From the NCBI GenBank assembly GCA_900540295.1, contig UQFM01000051.1, positions 1 through 13,165 of the forward strand: a DNA stretch of 13,165 nucleotides. Direction: 5' to 3'. Positions within the stretch are counted from its first letter, which is position 1, and every line of letters starts with the position of its first letter. The stretch comes from an uncultured Oscillospiraceae bacterium. GTDB taxonomy: Bacteria; Bacillota; Clostridia; Oscillospirales; Acutalibacteraceae. Below, piece by piece: positions 6,392-13,165 of this stretch. The translations under genes were made by a program, and so were the position numbers. The notes beneath the pieces are model-generated. The model made no database searches. It had not been told where the DNA came from and was given only the letters and a program-made list of their open reading frames with translations.

Positions 6392-7467
6392 GCGCGCACC
6401 TCCCCTAACATTTCGACAAAACGGTCAAAAATCCATGATGTACTGCTGTCGGGACTGCCGTTCGGTGTAAACTGCACGCTGAGTGCGGGAACGGACGGAT
6501 AATAAAGACCTTCAACTGACGTGTCGTTAATATTTTTCATCATAATTTCAGCCGTATCGGCAGAAATACTTTCCGCGCGGACGGTATATCCGTGATTCTG
6601 TTCCGTGACCATCAGCATACCTGTTTCCGCAACCAATACAGGCTGATTAGACCCGCGGTGTCCCTGCGGCATTTTAACAATTTCCGTATTTTCCGCCAAC
6701 GCAAGCATCTGATGCCCGAGTCCCACGGCAAACATCGGGATTCCCAGCTTTACCATGTCTGCAATATTCTGAATATAAACAGGATTATCATCAGGGTCGG
6801 CAGGACCGTCAGACAGGAATATACCGTTCGGACACAGTGCCGATACTTGTTCTGCGGTATAGGAAGCCGGTAAAATATCGACAGAACAGCCGCGGGAAAG
6901 CAACGATTCCAAAATCTTACGCGGGAAACCGTAATCCAACACCGCGACACGATATATTTCATTTTTTGCCTTGATTTGCTGCGGCGTTTTCACGGTTACA
7001 GCTTCCACGGCACCTGAGACGGTATATGCACGAATTTTCTCCAGCAATTCTTCCCGATTGTCTAAGGAATCGGTAATTGCGCCTTTCATATATCCCTTGT
7101 CACGCAAAATACGTGTCAAACGCCGTGTATCAATACCGCTTAAACCGACGATACCGCGTTCAAGCAGATACGCATGCAAAGACTTACCGCCCGCAGGCAC
7201 TTTGCACCATTCACGGACAATATAGCCGTTTGACATAATATCAGACTCGCGGTTTTCATCCGCCACACCGCGGTTCCCTACCAACGGATAGGTTTGGGCA
7301 ACGATTTGCCCGTAATACGTTGGGTCGGACAAAAGCTCTTCATAGGATGCCGTACAGGTGTTAAATACCACTTCACCGATTGCCGTTCCTGTTTTGCCCA
7401 TTGCATTTCCGACAAAAACAGTGCCGTCCTCTAACAGCAAATATGCTTTATTTGAACATTCCGCCAT
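6388..7467 (-). CDS. carA: carbamoyl-phosphate synthase small subunit homologue lacking the glutaminase triad
   Basis: This 359-residue protein is CarA-like throughout (B. subtilis about 364, E. coli 382). The N-terminal domain has GEVVFNTCTASYEELLSDPT and YPLVGNRGV; the C-terminal domain is class I glutamine amidotransferase, with LDYG, GIFLSDGPADP, QGHRGSNQPV and QNHGYTV. The normal nucleophile motif GICLGHQ reads AVGLGHQ, so Cys is Gly249 (codon GGA). The normal SVQYHPEASPG reads SVQFTPNGSPD, so His353 and Glu355 of E. coli become T334 and N336. The Cys change needs two base substitutions, so a single base error cannot explain it. The glutaminase is therefore expected to be dead, while glutamine-contact residues of QNHGY remain. 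The ATG at 7467 has AAGGGAG nine bases upstream. It lies 19 bases after pyrF and overlaps carB by four bases, so the pair is likely made together. Confidence 0.92.
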   Translation of the reverse strand: MAECSNKAYLLLEDGTVFVGNAMGKTGTAIGEVVFNTCTASYEELLSDPTYYGQIVAQTYPLVGNRGVADENRESDIMSNGYIVREWCKVPAGGKSLHAYLLERGIVGLSGIDTRRLTRILRDKGYMKGAITDSLDNREELLEKIRAYTVSGAVEAVTVKTPQQIKAKNEIYRVAVLDYGFPRKILESLLSRGCSVDILPASYTAEQVSALCPNGIFLSDGPADPDDNPVYIQNIADMVKLGIPMFAVGLGHQMLALAENTEIVKMPQGHRGSNQPVLVAETGMLMVTEQNHGYTVRAESISADTAEIMMKNINDTSVEGLYYPSVPALSVQFTPNGSPDSSTSWIFDRFVEMLGEVRA

Positions 7468-7486
7468 AAGGATATTCTCCCTTTTC

Positions 7487-8404
7487 TTATTTTAAAGCCG
7501 CCGCAATTTCATCGCGCATACGGATAGCCTCTGCGCGCGCCGCCGCCGCATAATCTTCCTCTTTCCATTCGCCCTTTTTATAAGCGCACATGATAGCGCG
7601 GGAAGAATTGATGATTGCGCCAAGACCGCGCTTGTCAAACGCAGGCGCAACATCTTTTGCGCCGCCGCCCTGTGCACCGTAACCCGGCACTAAAAACATG
7701 GTGTGCGGCAATGCCTGCCGCAGTTCGCCGAGCTGTGCGGGATAGGTCGCACCGACAACCGCACCGACAGCGGAATATCCGTGTGCGCCGCGTGTATCCT
7801 CGCCCCACTGCTCACACATATCTCCCATAGTTCTGTATACGGTATTATCCGCAATCATTTGGTCCTGCAACTCGCCCGACGAAGGATTGGAAGTCTTTAC
7901 AAGTACAAAAATACCTTTATCCTTTTCCTTGCAAATCGGTAAAAGCGGGTTTATGCCGTCACTGCCGAGATAGCCGTTTACCGTCAGGGCATCACCGTCA
8001 AAGGGTGCGAAAACCGATTCCTCTACGGAAACTTCACCGAGATGCGCCGCCGCATATGCTTCCATGGTTGTACCGATATCATTACGCTTGCCGTCGGTAA
8101 TGACAAACAAGCCTTTTTCTTTTGCATAGGCAATCGTATCGTGCAGTGCCTTTACCCCCTGCCAACCGTACATTTCATAATAAGCGCACTGCGGTTTTAC
8201 AGCGGGAACAATATCGTAAAGTGCATCAATTAAGCCTTTATTAAAAGTCAAAAGCGCATCGGCTGCTCCTTCTAAAGTCTGCCCGTATTTTTGGAAGGAC
8301 GCCTCTTTAATAAAATTCGGCACAAATGCAAGCTTCGGGTCTAACCCCGCCACTGTCGGATTCCCTTTTTCGAGAATCGCCTCGCAAAGTCTGTCAAATC
8401 CCAT
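7487..8404 (-). CDS. pyrF: orotidine 5'-phosphate decarboxylase, subfamily 2
   Basis: This enzyme decarboxylates OMP to UMP, the last step of de novo pyrimidine synthesis. The 305-residue length and the sequences PTVAGLDP (16-23), VKPQCAYYE (69-77) and VPGYGAQGGG identify the longer type 2 family rather than the 230-residue type. The catalytic Lys-Asp array is intact in ITDGKRNDIG (D104, K106, D109). The phosphate-binding NSSRAI is present near the C-terminus. I choose the ATG at 8404 because AAAGGGG lies ten bases upstream; the ATG at 8413 would sit almost on that site. It begins one base after the pyrC stop, and is 19 bases from carA. Confidence 0.96.
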   Translation of the reverse strand: MGFDRLCEAILEKGNPTVAGLDPKLAFVPNFIKEASFQKYGQTLEGAADALLTFNKGLIDALYDIVPAVKPQCAYYEMYGWQGVKALHDTIAYAKEKGLFVITDGKRNDIGTTMEAYAAAHLGEVSVEESVFAPFDGDALTVNGYLGSDGINPLLPICKEKDKGIFVLVKTSNPSSGELQDQMIADNTVYRTMGDMCEQWGEDTRGAHGYSAVGAVVGATYPAQLGELRQALPHTMFLVPGYGAQGGGAKDVAPAFDKRGLGAIINSSRAIMCAYKKGEWKEEDYAAAARAEAIRMRDEIAAALK

Positions 8405-8405
8405 G

Positions 8406-9701
8406 TTATTCATTCCCCTTTGTAAGTTCATCATATACAATTTCACCGTTCAAAACGGTCATTTTCACTTTAGACTGCAAGGTGCAATTTTTAAATACGC
8501 AATTTTTCGACTTACCATGCAATTCGTGAACATCTACTGTCCAAGCTTCATTTTCATCTATCAGAAGCAAATCCGCCTGTGCGCCGACACGAAGCGTACC
8601 TGCATCCACGCCCAAAATCTGCGCAGGCACATACGACATTCTGCGCAAAAGCTCGGAAACCGTCATCGCACCGTTCCTGACAAGCACAGTATAGCTTGCG
8701 GCAAAAGAGGTTTCCATACCGATAACGCCGTTCGGGGCTTTATAAAAGTCGCTTTTTTCGGCAACCGTATGCGGCGCGTGGTCAGTTACAATGGCATCCA
8801 GTGTCCCGTCTAACAGCGCCTGCCGTACAGCACATCGGTCTGCTTCGGAACGCAAAGGCGGGTTCATGCGGTAATCCGCATCCTTTGCCGACAATTTTTC
8901 ATCGGTAAACATAAAGTAATGCGGACAGGTTTCGGCTGTAATGTGCAGTCCGCGTTTTTTTGCATCCGCAATCAACGCGGCACTCCCCGCTGTACTGACG
9001 TGACAAATATGCAGCCTTGTATTTTCGGGCGCACTCATTAACAGTGCAATTTCGCGTGCTGTACCGACATCTTCCGCGCTGTTCGGGATGCCTTCGGCAG
9101 ACAAGCGTTCGGCAAGCGCACAGTGATTCATAATTCCTTTGCCTGAAAGGGATTTGTCTTCCGTATGCGCCAAAATCGGTAAATTTAATGCCGCCGCTTT
9201 TTCCATTGCCTGCCGCATTAAATCAGCGGTAGCAACCGGTACGCCGTCATCGGAAAATGCGCAAGCTCCCGCCGCCGCAAGCGCTTCCATATCGGAAAGC
9301 GTTTCGCCGTGCAACCCCTTTGTGATTGCCGCTACGGGCAACACGCGTGCTTTCGCATTCTTCGCTTTTTCTAAAACATATTGAACGGTTTCCGGCGTAT
9401 CACAAACGGGATTGGTGTTGGGCATTGCACACAGGGTCGTTACACCGCCCGCCGCCGCCGCCGCACAGCCCGTATAAATATCTTCTTTTGCTGTAAAGCC
9501 CGGATCCCGCAAATGGGTATGAATGTCAACGAGCCCCGGGGCTAAAATCAGCCCCGAAGCGTCTATTTTTCGTGCGTTTTCGCAAACAATATTTGTGCCG
9601 ACAAGTGCAATTTTTCCGTTTTTACAAAGCACATCACACACACAGTCAACATTTTGTGACGGGTCAATCACCCGTGCGTTGGTAAACAGAATATCCGTCA
9701 T
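8406..9701 (-). CDS. pyrC: dihydroorotase, class I
   Basis: This zinc amidohydrolase closes carbamoyl aspartate to dihydroorotate, step three of the pathway. It is 431 residues, normal for class I. Metal and active-site residues are all visible: HTHLRDPG with H61, H63 and R65; FSDDG with Asp151; LAHTED with H179; HICHVST with H234; and TDHAPH with catalytic Asp307. Substrate-binding MPNTNP (93-98) and RMNPPLR (278-284) are intact. The ATG at 9701 has AAGGAG five bases upstream, overlapping the stop of the preceding PBP gene. Class I dihydroorotases often associate with aspartate transcarbamoylase, but no pyrB is seen here. Confidence 0.97.
   Translation of the reverse strand: MTDILFTNARVIDPSQNVDCVCDVLCKNGKIALVGTNIVCENARKIDASGLILAPGLVDIHTHLRDPGFTAKEDIYTGCAAAAAGGVTTLCAMPNTNPVCDTPETVQYVLEKAKNAKARVLPVAAITKGLHGETLSDMEALAAAGACAFSDDGVPVATADLMRQAMEKAAALNLPILAHTEDKSLSGKGIMNHCALAERLSAEGIPNSAEDVGTAREIALLMSAPENTRLHICHVSTAGSAALIADAKKRGLHITAETCPHYFMFTDEKLSAKDADYRMNPPLRSEADRCAVRQALLDGTLDAIVTDHAPHTVAEKSDFYKAPNGVIGMETSFAASYTVLVRNGAMTVSELLRRMSYVPAQILGVDAGTLRVGAQADLLLIDENEAWTVDVHELHGKSKNCVFKNCTLQSKVKMTVLNGEIVYDELTKGNE
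8415..8421 (-). promoter_or_regulatory. pyrF ribosome binding site
   Basis: AAAGGGG on the minus strand, ten bases before the ATG at 8404 and inside the pyrC C-terminal codons. It decides the pyrF start in favour of MGFDRL. Confidence 0.7.
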
Positions 9702-9710
9702 AACAGCTCC

Positions 9711-12014
9711 TTAAGGTGCGGGATTTGACGTAGCGCCGTTCGTGGTTTCCGAATTTGCTCCGTCGGTAGTACCCTCGACAGCAGGCTCGGAAGATGATGT
9801 GGACTGCGGTTCGGTTGCCGTCGGCTCAGACGGTGTCTCCGGCACAACGCCTGTACAGGAAGTACAGCGCCCCGGTAAATTCTCTTTGGAATACCAGCCC
9901 ATCGCCTTGCTCGGACAGTTATCACTCGCCAACAACCCTGTTGCGGTGCAATATGCATGCTGTTCAACAATCGGCGAGAATTTTGTGAAAGATTTCGACT
10001 CCAAGCCTCTGTGCACTGCATTCATAACCGCATCAAAAATTGCGCCTGACGGACTGCCTGAAACGTAATTTGAAATCTGTTTCGGCGTATCACAACCGAA
10101 CCAAACCGCCGCCACATAATACGGCGTGCCGCCGACAAACCAACGGTCTTTATCTTCTGTGGTTGTACCTGTTTTTGCAAACAAAACAGAATTTTTCAGA
10201 GCGTACTTCAAACCTGTTGCCTGCCCTGCCGCGTCTGTGACAACCGTCTGCAACAGTTCATTCATGATATCCGCCGTATCAGGCGATAGAATCTGCTCGC
10301 CCTCCGATTCCTCATGCTGTAACAGCACCTTGGAACCGTTACTGTTTGTCACCTTATAATAGCAATAAGGTTCAAAGTATTTACCGCCGTTTCCGAAAGC
10401 GGCATAGGCAGATGCCATTTCCAAAGTGGTGACGCCTTTATACGTACCGCCGACCGCTAAGGAAGAGGTATTTTTATCCGTCGGGTCAATAAGCTTTTTC
10501 AAATGGAATTTTTGTGTAGCATATTCAAAGCTGGTTTCAAAACCCATCTTCCGCAAAATCTGTGCAGGTACTGTATTATAGGACTTACAGATGGCCTTCT
10601 GCACATTTACTTTGGAATCAGGCGATCCGGGGTCATTGCCGTAGTTCACAGGTCCGTAGCCGCCGTCACTGTAATAATGCGGAATACCGTAGTTGGTAAT
10701 CATGCTGCTCCAGTTTACATATTTTTCGTTCACAGCAGGCGCGTAAATTGTAATCGGTTTTATGGAAGAACCGGGCTGACGGTAAGAGTTCGCTGCACGG
10801 TTCAATCCGCGGTTCTGCGTCTTTTCGCCCGCACCGCCGACCATGCCGACAATGCGTCCGCTGTAATCCATAATTGTCATGGCAGACTGCGCATCGTCAA
10901 TATTTTTATTGTATTTCGGGAAAGAGATTCTGTTGACATACACGGACTCCATCGCTTCCTGAATCCGCAAATCGACAGCACAGTAAATGCGCAAACCGCC
11001 CGAATAAATTGTAGAAGAAGCCTGTGAGGGCGTATAACCGTATTGATCAATTAAATCATCGCGCACACTTTGAATTACATAATCGACATAGTAACTCCAA
11101 ACCGCATTTTCGGTTTTTGTCTTTTTAGAGGCAAGCTCTTCCGACGGCACATAATTTTCGCTGTTGGTGAAAATCATTTCATATGCCACAGCCTCATCGT
11201 GCTGTTCCTGTGTAATTTTTCCCTGTTCTCTCATATTTTCCAAACAGGTTAGCTGACGTTTACGGTTTTTATCGGGGTGCAGAAGCGGGTCGTTTTGTGA
11301 CGGCGCTTGTGTAATCGCCGCCAAGGATGCACATTCCGCCAAATTCAAATCCTGCACATTTTTGCCGAAATATTTTTCGGAAGCCGTCTGCACACCGTAA
11401 CAGCCGTGGTGCATGTAAACCGTATTCATATAGGCTTCCAAAACCGTTTCTTTGGAAACATTTTTTTCAAGGTTCAGCGCCATTAAAATTTCATAAAACT
11501 TACGGTTTAATGTGCGCTTATTTTCTCCCGTCAGATTTTTAATTAACTGCTGCGTTAATGTAGAGCCGCCTGTTTGCCCCCTGTCTTTGATGACTGCGGA
11601 CATGGTTCTGAACCAGTCCACACCTTTATGGTCATAAAAACGCTTGTCTTCCAATGCGATGTATGCATTGGCGAGATCCTGCGGAATGACGCTTTCATCG
11701 GGATTTTCCCGATAGGTCACCCAAACACGGTTTTGTTCACCGTGCAAACGCGCAATTTCCGTCACCTCATTATTGGCGTCGTAAGCGTAAATAAATGTGG
11801 TTTGGTCTTGGTTTTCTTTATATTCCTCTAAATTCACTTTCGGTTCCCCGTTCACATAAGAAACCATAAACGACAACACATATATACCGACCGTGGACAC
11901 AGTCAGTATCGCCGTAAGCACAAGCGCAAGCAAAGCCGTTATCGTTACACGCTGTTTTTGAGTAATCGGCTTTTTGCGCTTTTGCGTATTCTGTTCGCTT
12001 CGATTGATAGCCAT
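9711..12014 (-). CDS. class A penicillin-binding protein (glycosyltransferase-transpeptidase, PBP1A-like)
   Basis: This 767-residue bifunctional peptidoglycan synthase is anchored in the cytoplasmic membrane. A short basic cytoplasmic tail precedes one transmembrane segment (about 24-52). The GT51 domain follows, with ALEDKRFYDHKGVDW (catalytic Glu122), GGSTLTQQLIKNL (149-161) and RKFYEILMAL. The transpeptidase domain has SSIK (catalytic Ser416, Lys419), SYN (478-480) and KTGTT (614-618). The C-terminus has a four-cysteine segment (C689, C700, C717, C720) and a low-complexity Pro/Ser/Thr/Glu tail from about 722. The ATG at 12014 has GGAGG six bases upstream. It is the first gene of the operon; its stop overlaps the pyrC ribosome binding site, so the pyr genes are probably read from its promoter. 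Confidence 0.95.
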   Translation of the reverse strand: MAINRSEQNTQKRKKPITQKQRVTITALLALVLTAILTVSTVGIYVLSFMVSYVNGEPKVNLEEYKENQDQTTFIYAYDANNEVTEIARLHGEQNRVWVTYRENPDESVIPQDLANAYIALEDKRFYDHKGVDWFRTMSAVIKDRGQTGGSTLTQQLIKNLTGENKRTLNRKFYEILMALNLEKNVSKETVLEAYMNTVYMHHGCYGVQTASEKYFGKNVQDLNLAECASLAAITQAPSQNDPLLHPDKNRKRQLTCLENMREQGKITQEQHDEAVAYEMIFTNSENYVPSEELASKKTKTENAVWSYYVDYVIQSVRDDLIDQYGYTPSQASSTIYSGGLRIYCAVDLRIQEAMESVYVNRISFPKYNKNIDDAQSAMTIMDYSGRIVGMVGGAGEKTQNRGLNRAANSYRQPGSSIKPITIYAPAVNEKYVNWSSMITNYGIPHYYSDGGYGPVNYGNDPGSPDSKVNVQKAICKSYNTVPAQILRKMGFETSFEYATQKFHLKKLIDPTDKNTSSLAVGGTYKGVTTLEMASAYAAFGNGGKYFEPYCYYKVTNSNGSKVLLQHEESEGEQILSPDTADIMNELLQTVVTDAAGQATGLKYALKNSVLFAKTGTTTEDKDRWFVGGTPYYVAAVWFGCDTPKQISNYVSGSPSGAIFDAVMNAVHRGLESKSFTKFSPIVEQHAYCTATGLLASDNCPSKAMGWYSKENLPGRCTSCTGVVPETPSEPTATEPQSTSSSEPAVEGTTDGANSETTNGATSNPAP

Positions 12015-12195
12015 AGAAATCCTCCGTCAGCATAAAATCGAATAATATTGGACATATCTTTTGGCAGACAATGGTATTGTAACATATTTTTGCCTGTATT
12101 TCATTAAAAATTTCCAATTTTCACGCAATTTTAATAAAAAAGCAAAACTTTGCCAAAATATAAAAGGTAGTCATATCCGAAAGGACGTGTATAAA
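12015..12195. other. divergent intergenic region
   Basis: This 181-base AT-rich region lies between the PBP operon and the plus-strand BofC-like gene. It holds the minus-strand extended -10 promoter (12076-12104). Close to the plus-strand gene is a short inverted repeat, GCAAA-AC-TTTGC (12142-12153), of unknown meaning. No convincing plus-strand sigma-A promoter is visible: a TATAAA at 12159-12164 has no acceptable -35. No PyrR-type anti-antiterminator was recognised in the minus-strand leader. Confidence 0.6.
12076..12104 (-). promoter_or_regulatory. sigma-A-type promoter of the PBP-pyr-ruvX operon
   Basis: On the minus strand TACAAT (complement of 12076-12081) is preceded by TGT, giving an extended -10. 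ATGAAA (complement of 12099-12104) matches TTGACA at 4 of 6 with a 17-bp spacer. Predicted start is near 12069, leaving a leader of about 55 bases before the PBP gene. No terminator-antiterminator pair is seen in that leader, so pyrimidine control is not evident here. Confidence 0.6.
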
Positions 12196-12516
12196 ATGCA
12201 AAAAACTTTACAAAAATGTATTTTAATTTCCGTATGCGGACTGCTGATGATTGCGTTGACAGGCTATTTTTCACTTAATGCCGGAGAAGACGCGGCGCAA
12301 ACCACCACAACAGCACAAACAATACAGCCGCAGTATACATTTTCGCAGTACCAGGGAAAACTCGCACTGTATCAGCGCGGCTATGCCATGCCCGTAGAAA
12401 TTTTTGACGTCTATTTGGACTCTCTCCCCGATGACGAACGAAGCTTAATCACCGCAGGTATATGTGCCGAAACGGATGCCGAAATTCAAAAAATCATTGA
12501 GGATTATACCAGCTGA
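12196..12516 (+). CDS. small membrane-anchored protein with BofC C-terminal-like domain
   Basis: This 106-residue protein starts with a short basic N-terminus and a hydrophobic segment (about 8-27), so it is probably a signal anchor or uncleaved signal peptide. A Thr-rich linker (about 35-44) follows, then a conserved C-terminal domain reading YTFSQYQGKLALY, EIFDVYLDSLPDDERSL and AEIQKIIEDYTS. The pattern of a tyrosine-rich strand, LPxxD and a terminal EDY(T/S) helix resembles small clostridial proteins related to the BofC C-terminal domain. BofC in B. subtilis restrains intercompartmental sigma-K activation, but that role is not established here. The ATG at 12196 has AAAGGA about nine bases upstream. 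The frame continues upstream of it without homology or a ribosome binding site. It is divergent from the PBP gene, and its last 13 bases overlap the convergent glycoside hydrolase gene. Confidence 0.75.
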   Translation: MQKTLQKCILISVCGLLMIALTGYFSLNAGEDAAQTTTTAQTIQPQYTFSQYQGKLALYQRGYAMPVEIFDVYLDSLPDDERSLITAGICAETDAEIQKIIEDYTS

Positions 12517-13147
12517 ACAGAAATATGCAAATCCTCTCCGCGTACAGGCAGTCTTATTTCCAGCATACCGTCAAAACGGCTTTTGTATTCTGCCGGCTCT
12601 CCATTCAACAGTACAGTATACTGCGCATTGTCCTGCATAACAAGCAGTAGCGCACTTTCCGTATCACTGTAATTGCGGAACACACCCGAAAACGCGGTAC
12701 AATCGGAATGAAACTGCGCCGTCTTGCAGAACGTATCGAAACCGCTTTGATATGTACCCGGTTTAAAGTAAGCCGCCGACCAAAGGTTCACAGGGGCGGA
12801 AAGTCCGCCGAAATTATGAAACCAGCCGCCGCGTCCTGTTTCAATACTGAACATTTCAAAGGTATAGTAAGAATACTCTACTTCACGTTTCCATGCGTCC
12901 AGTGCCGTTTTTGCAATTTGCCATGCAAAGTCTGTTTCGCCGAGGTCTAACATGGTTTTCCAAACAAACCACTGATGTGACAACCACACATTGCCGTTCC
13001 AATAACCGTTGGTCACATAATACCCTGCCGTTCTGTCCACCGCACTGATGCCGACAGGGGTAAACATTTCCTGCGGATTTTTCAAATGTCCAAGAATTCT
13101 TTCTCTTTGCGATTCGGTTACGGCACCTGCGACAATCGGATAGATGC
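12504..13147 (-). CDS. glycoside hydrolase, (alpha/alpha)6-barrel MGH1/GH63-like (C-terminal part)
   Basis: This is the C-terminal 214 residues or so of a larger enzyme whose start lies off the contig. The visible part begins GIYPIVAGAVTESQRERIL and continues HLKNPQEMFTP, then GYWNGNVWLSHQWFVWKTML and ETGRGGWFHNFGGLSAPV. This aromatic, Gly-rich pattern is typical of the last helices of trehalase/glucosidase-type barrels (GH63, GH37, MGH1-like). A short beta-rich tail ends ISVQLV. The substrate cannot be told from this fragment, and no signal peptide can be assessed. A shorter in-frame TTG start at 13085 exists but would cut the conserved domain, so the frame is treated as open at the contig edge. 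It converges on the BofC-like gene. Confidence 0.8.
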
Positions 13148-13165
13148 CTGTCTCTTATACACATC
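13148..13165. other. Nextera/Tn5 sequencing adapter remnant
   Basis: Eighteen bases identical to the Tn5 mosaic end (CTGTCTCTTATACACATC), the reverse complement of the element at the left end. Not genomic; it truncates the glycoside hydrolase gene. Base 13148 may belong to either side. Confidence 0.95.

Noticed and set aside
10503..11027. Plus-strand open frame of 174 codons opposite the PBP gene
   Set aside because: Antisense to the transpeptidase domain with all PBP motifs intact; no homology pattern.
12015..12075. PyrR-type attenuator or riboswitch in the operon leader
   Set aside because: The leader is about 55 bases, with no paired hairpins or T-run and no recognisable PyrR-binding motif.
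28..13147. CRISPR arrays, insertion sequences, tRNA or rRNA genes
   Set aside because: No spaced repeats, transposase motifs or RNA gene signatures were seen; the window is nearly fully coding.
12883..13164. Minus-strand frame starting MCIRDR at the right edge
   Set aside because: Adapter-derived start, out of frame with the glycoside hydrolase.

Overview
The window is a 13.1 kb metagenome-style contig from an endospore-forming, low-to-moderate-GC member of the Firmicutes. It carries spoIIGA, pro-sigE and a BofC-like protein. A class Clostridia, Oscillospirales/Ruminococcaceae-like origin is an inference from protein style, not a proven assignment. Both ends are Nextera/Tn5 adapter sequence (1-27 and 13148-13165), so the outermost genes, sigE and a glycoside hydrolase, are cut off artificially.

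Layout: almost everything reads leftwards (minus strand). From right to left there is a truncated MGH1/GH63-like glycoside hydrolase (12504-13147), then a small plus-strand membrane-anchored BofC-like protein (12196-12516) convergent with it. A divergent intergenic region (12015-12195) carries an extended -10 promoter. From it runs one tightly packed eight-gene operon: a class A penicillin-binding protein, pyrC, pyrF, carA-like, carB-like, pyrK, pyrD and ruvX. The operon ends in an intrinsic terminator (1176-1214). Immediately beyond it is the sporulation operon spoIIGA-sigE, whose probable promoter lies in the terminator loop and the DNA upstream of it.

The pyrimidine genes encode dihydroorotase, type IB dihydroorotate dehydrogenase (PyrD plus the flavin/iron-sulfur subunit PyrK) and OMP decarboxylase; all keep their active-site motifs. 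pyrB and pyrE are absent from the operon although both its ends are visible. No PyrR-type attenuator was recognised.

The most striking observation is that the carbamoyl-phosphate synthetase genes, carA and carB, are full open reading frames whose products look catalytically dead. CarA has lost the glutaminase nucleophile Cys and the His and Glu of the triad. CarB has lost the metal and ATP ligands of both ATP-grasp domains and lacks about 60 residues of the second one. The fold-defining segments, oligomerisation region and C-terminal allosteric domain remain. This looks like a pseudo-CPSase pair kept inside an otherwise intact pyrimidine operon, perhaps with a regulatory or scaffolding role (inference).

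The second notable observation is the compact spoIIG promoter. A perfect TATAAT lies in the loop of the upstream operon's terminator. A Spo0A-box-like sequence overlaps a -35-like element 21 bp away, close to the unusual long-spacer spoIIG promoter known in Bacillus subtilis. No stretch longer than 300 bases lacks a gene.
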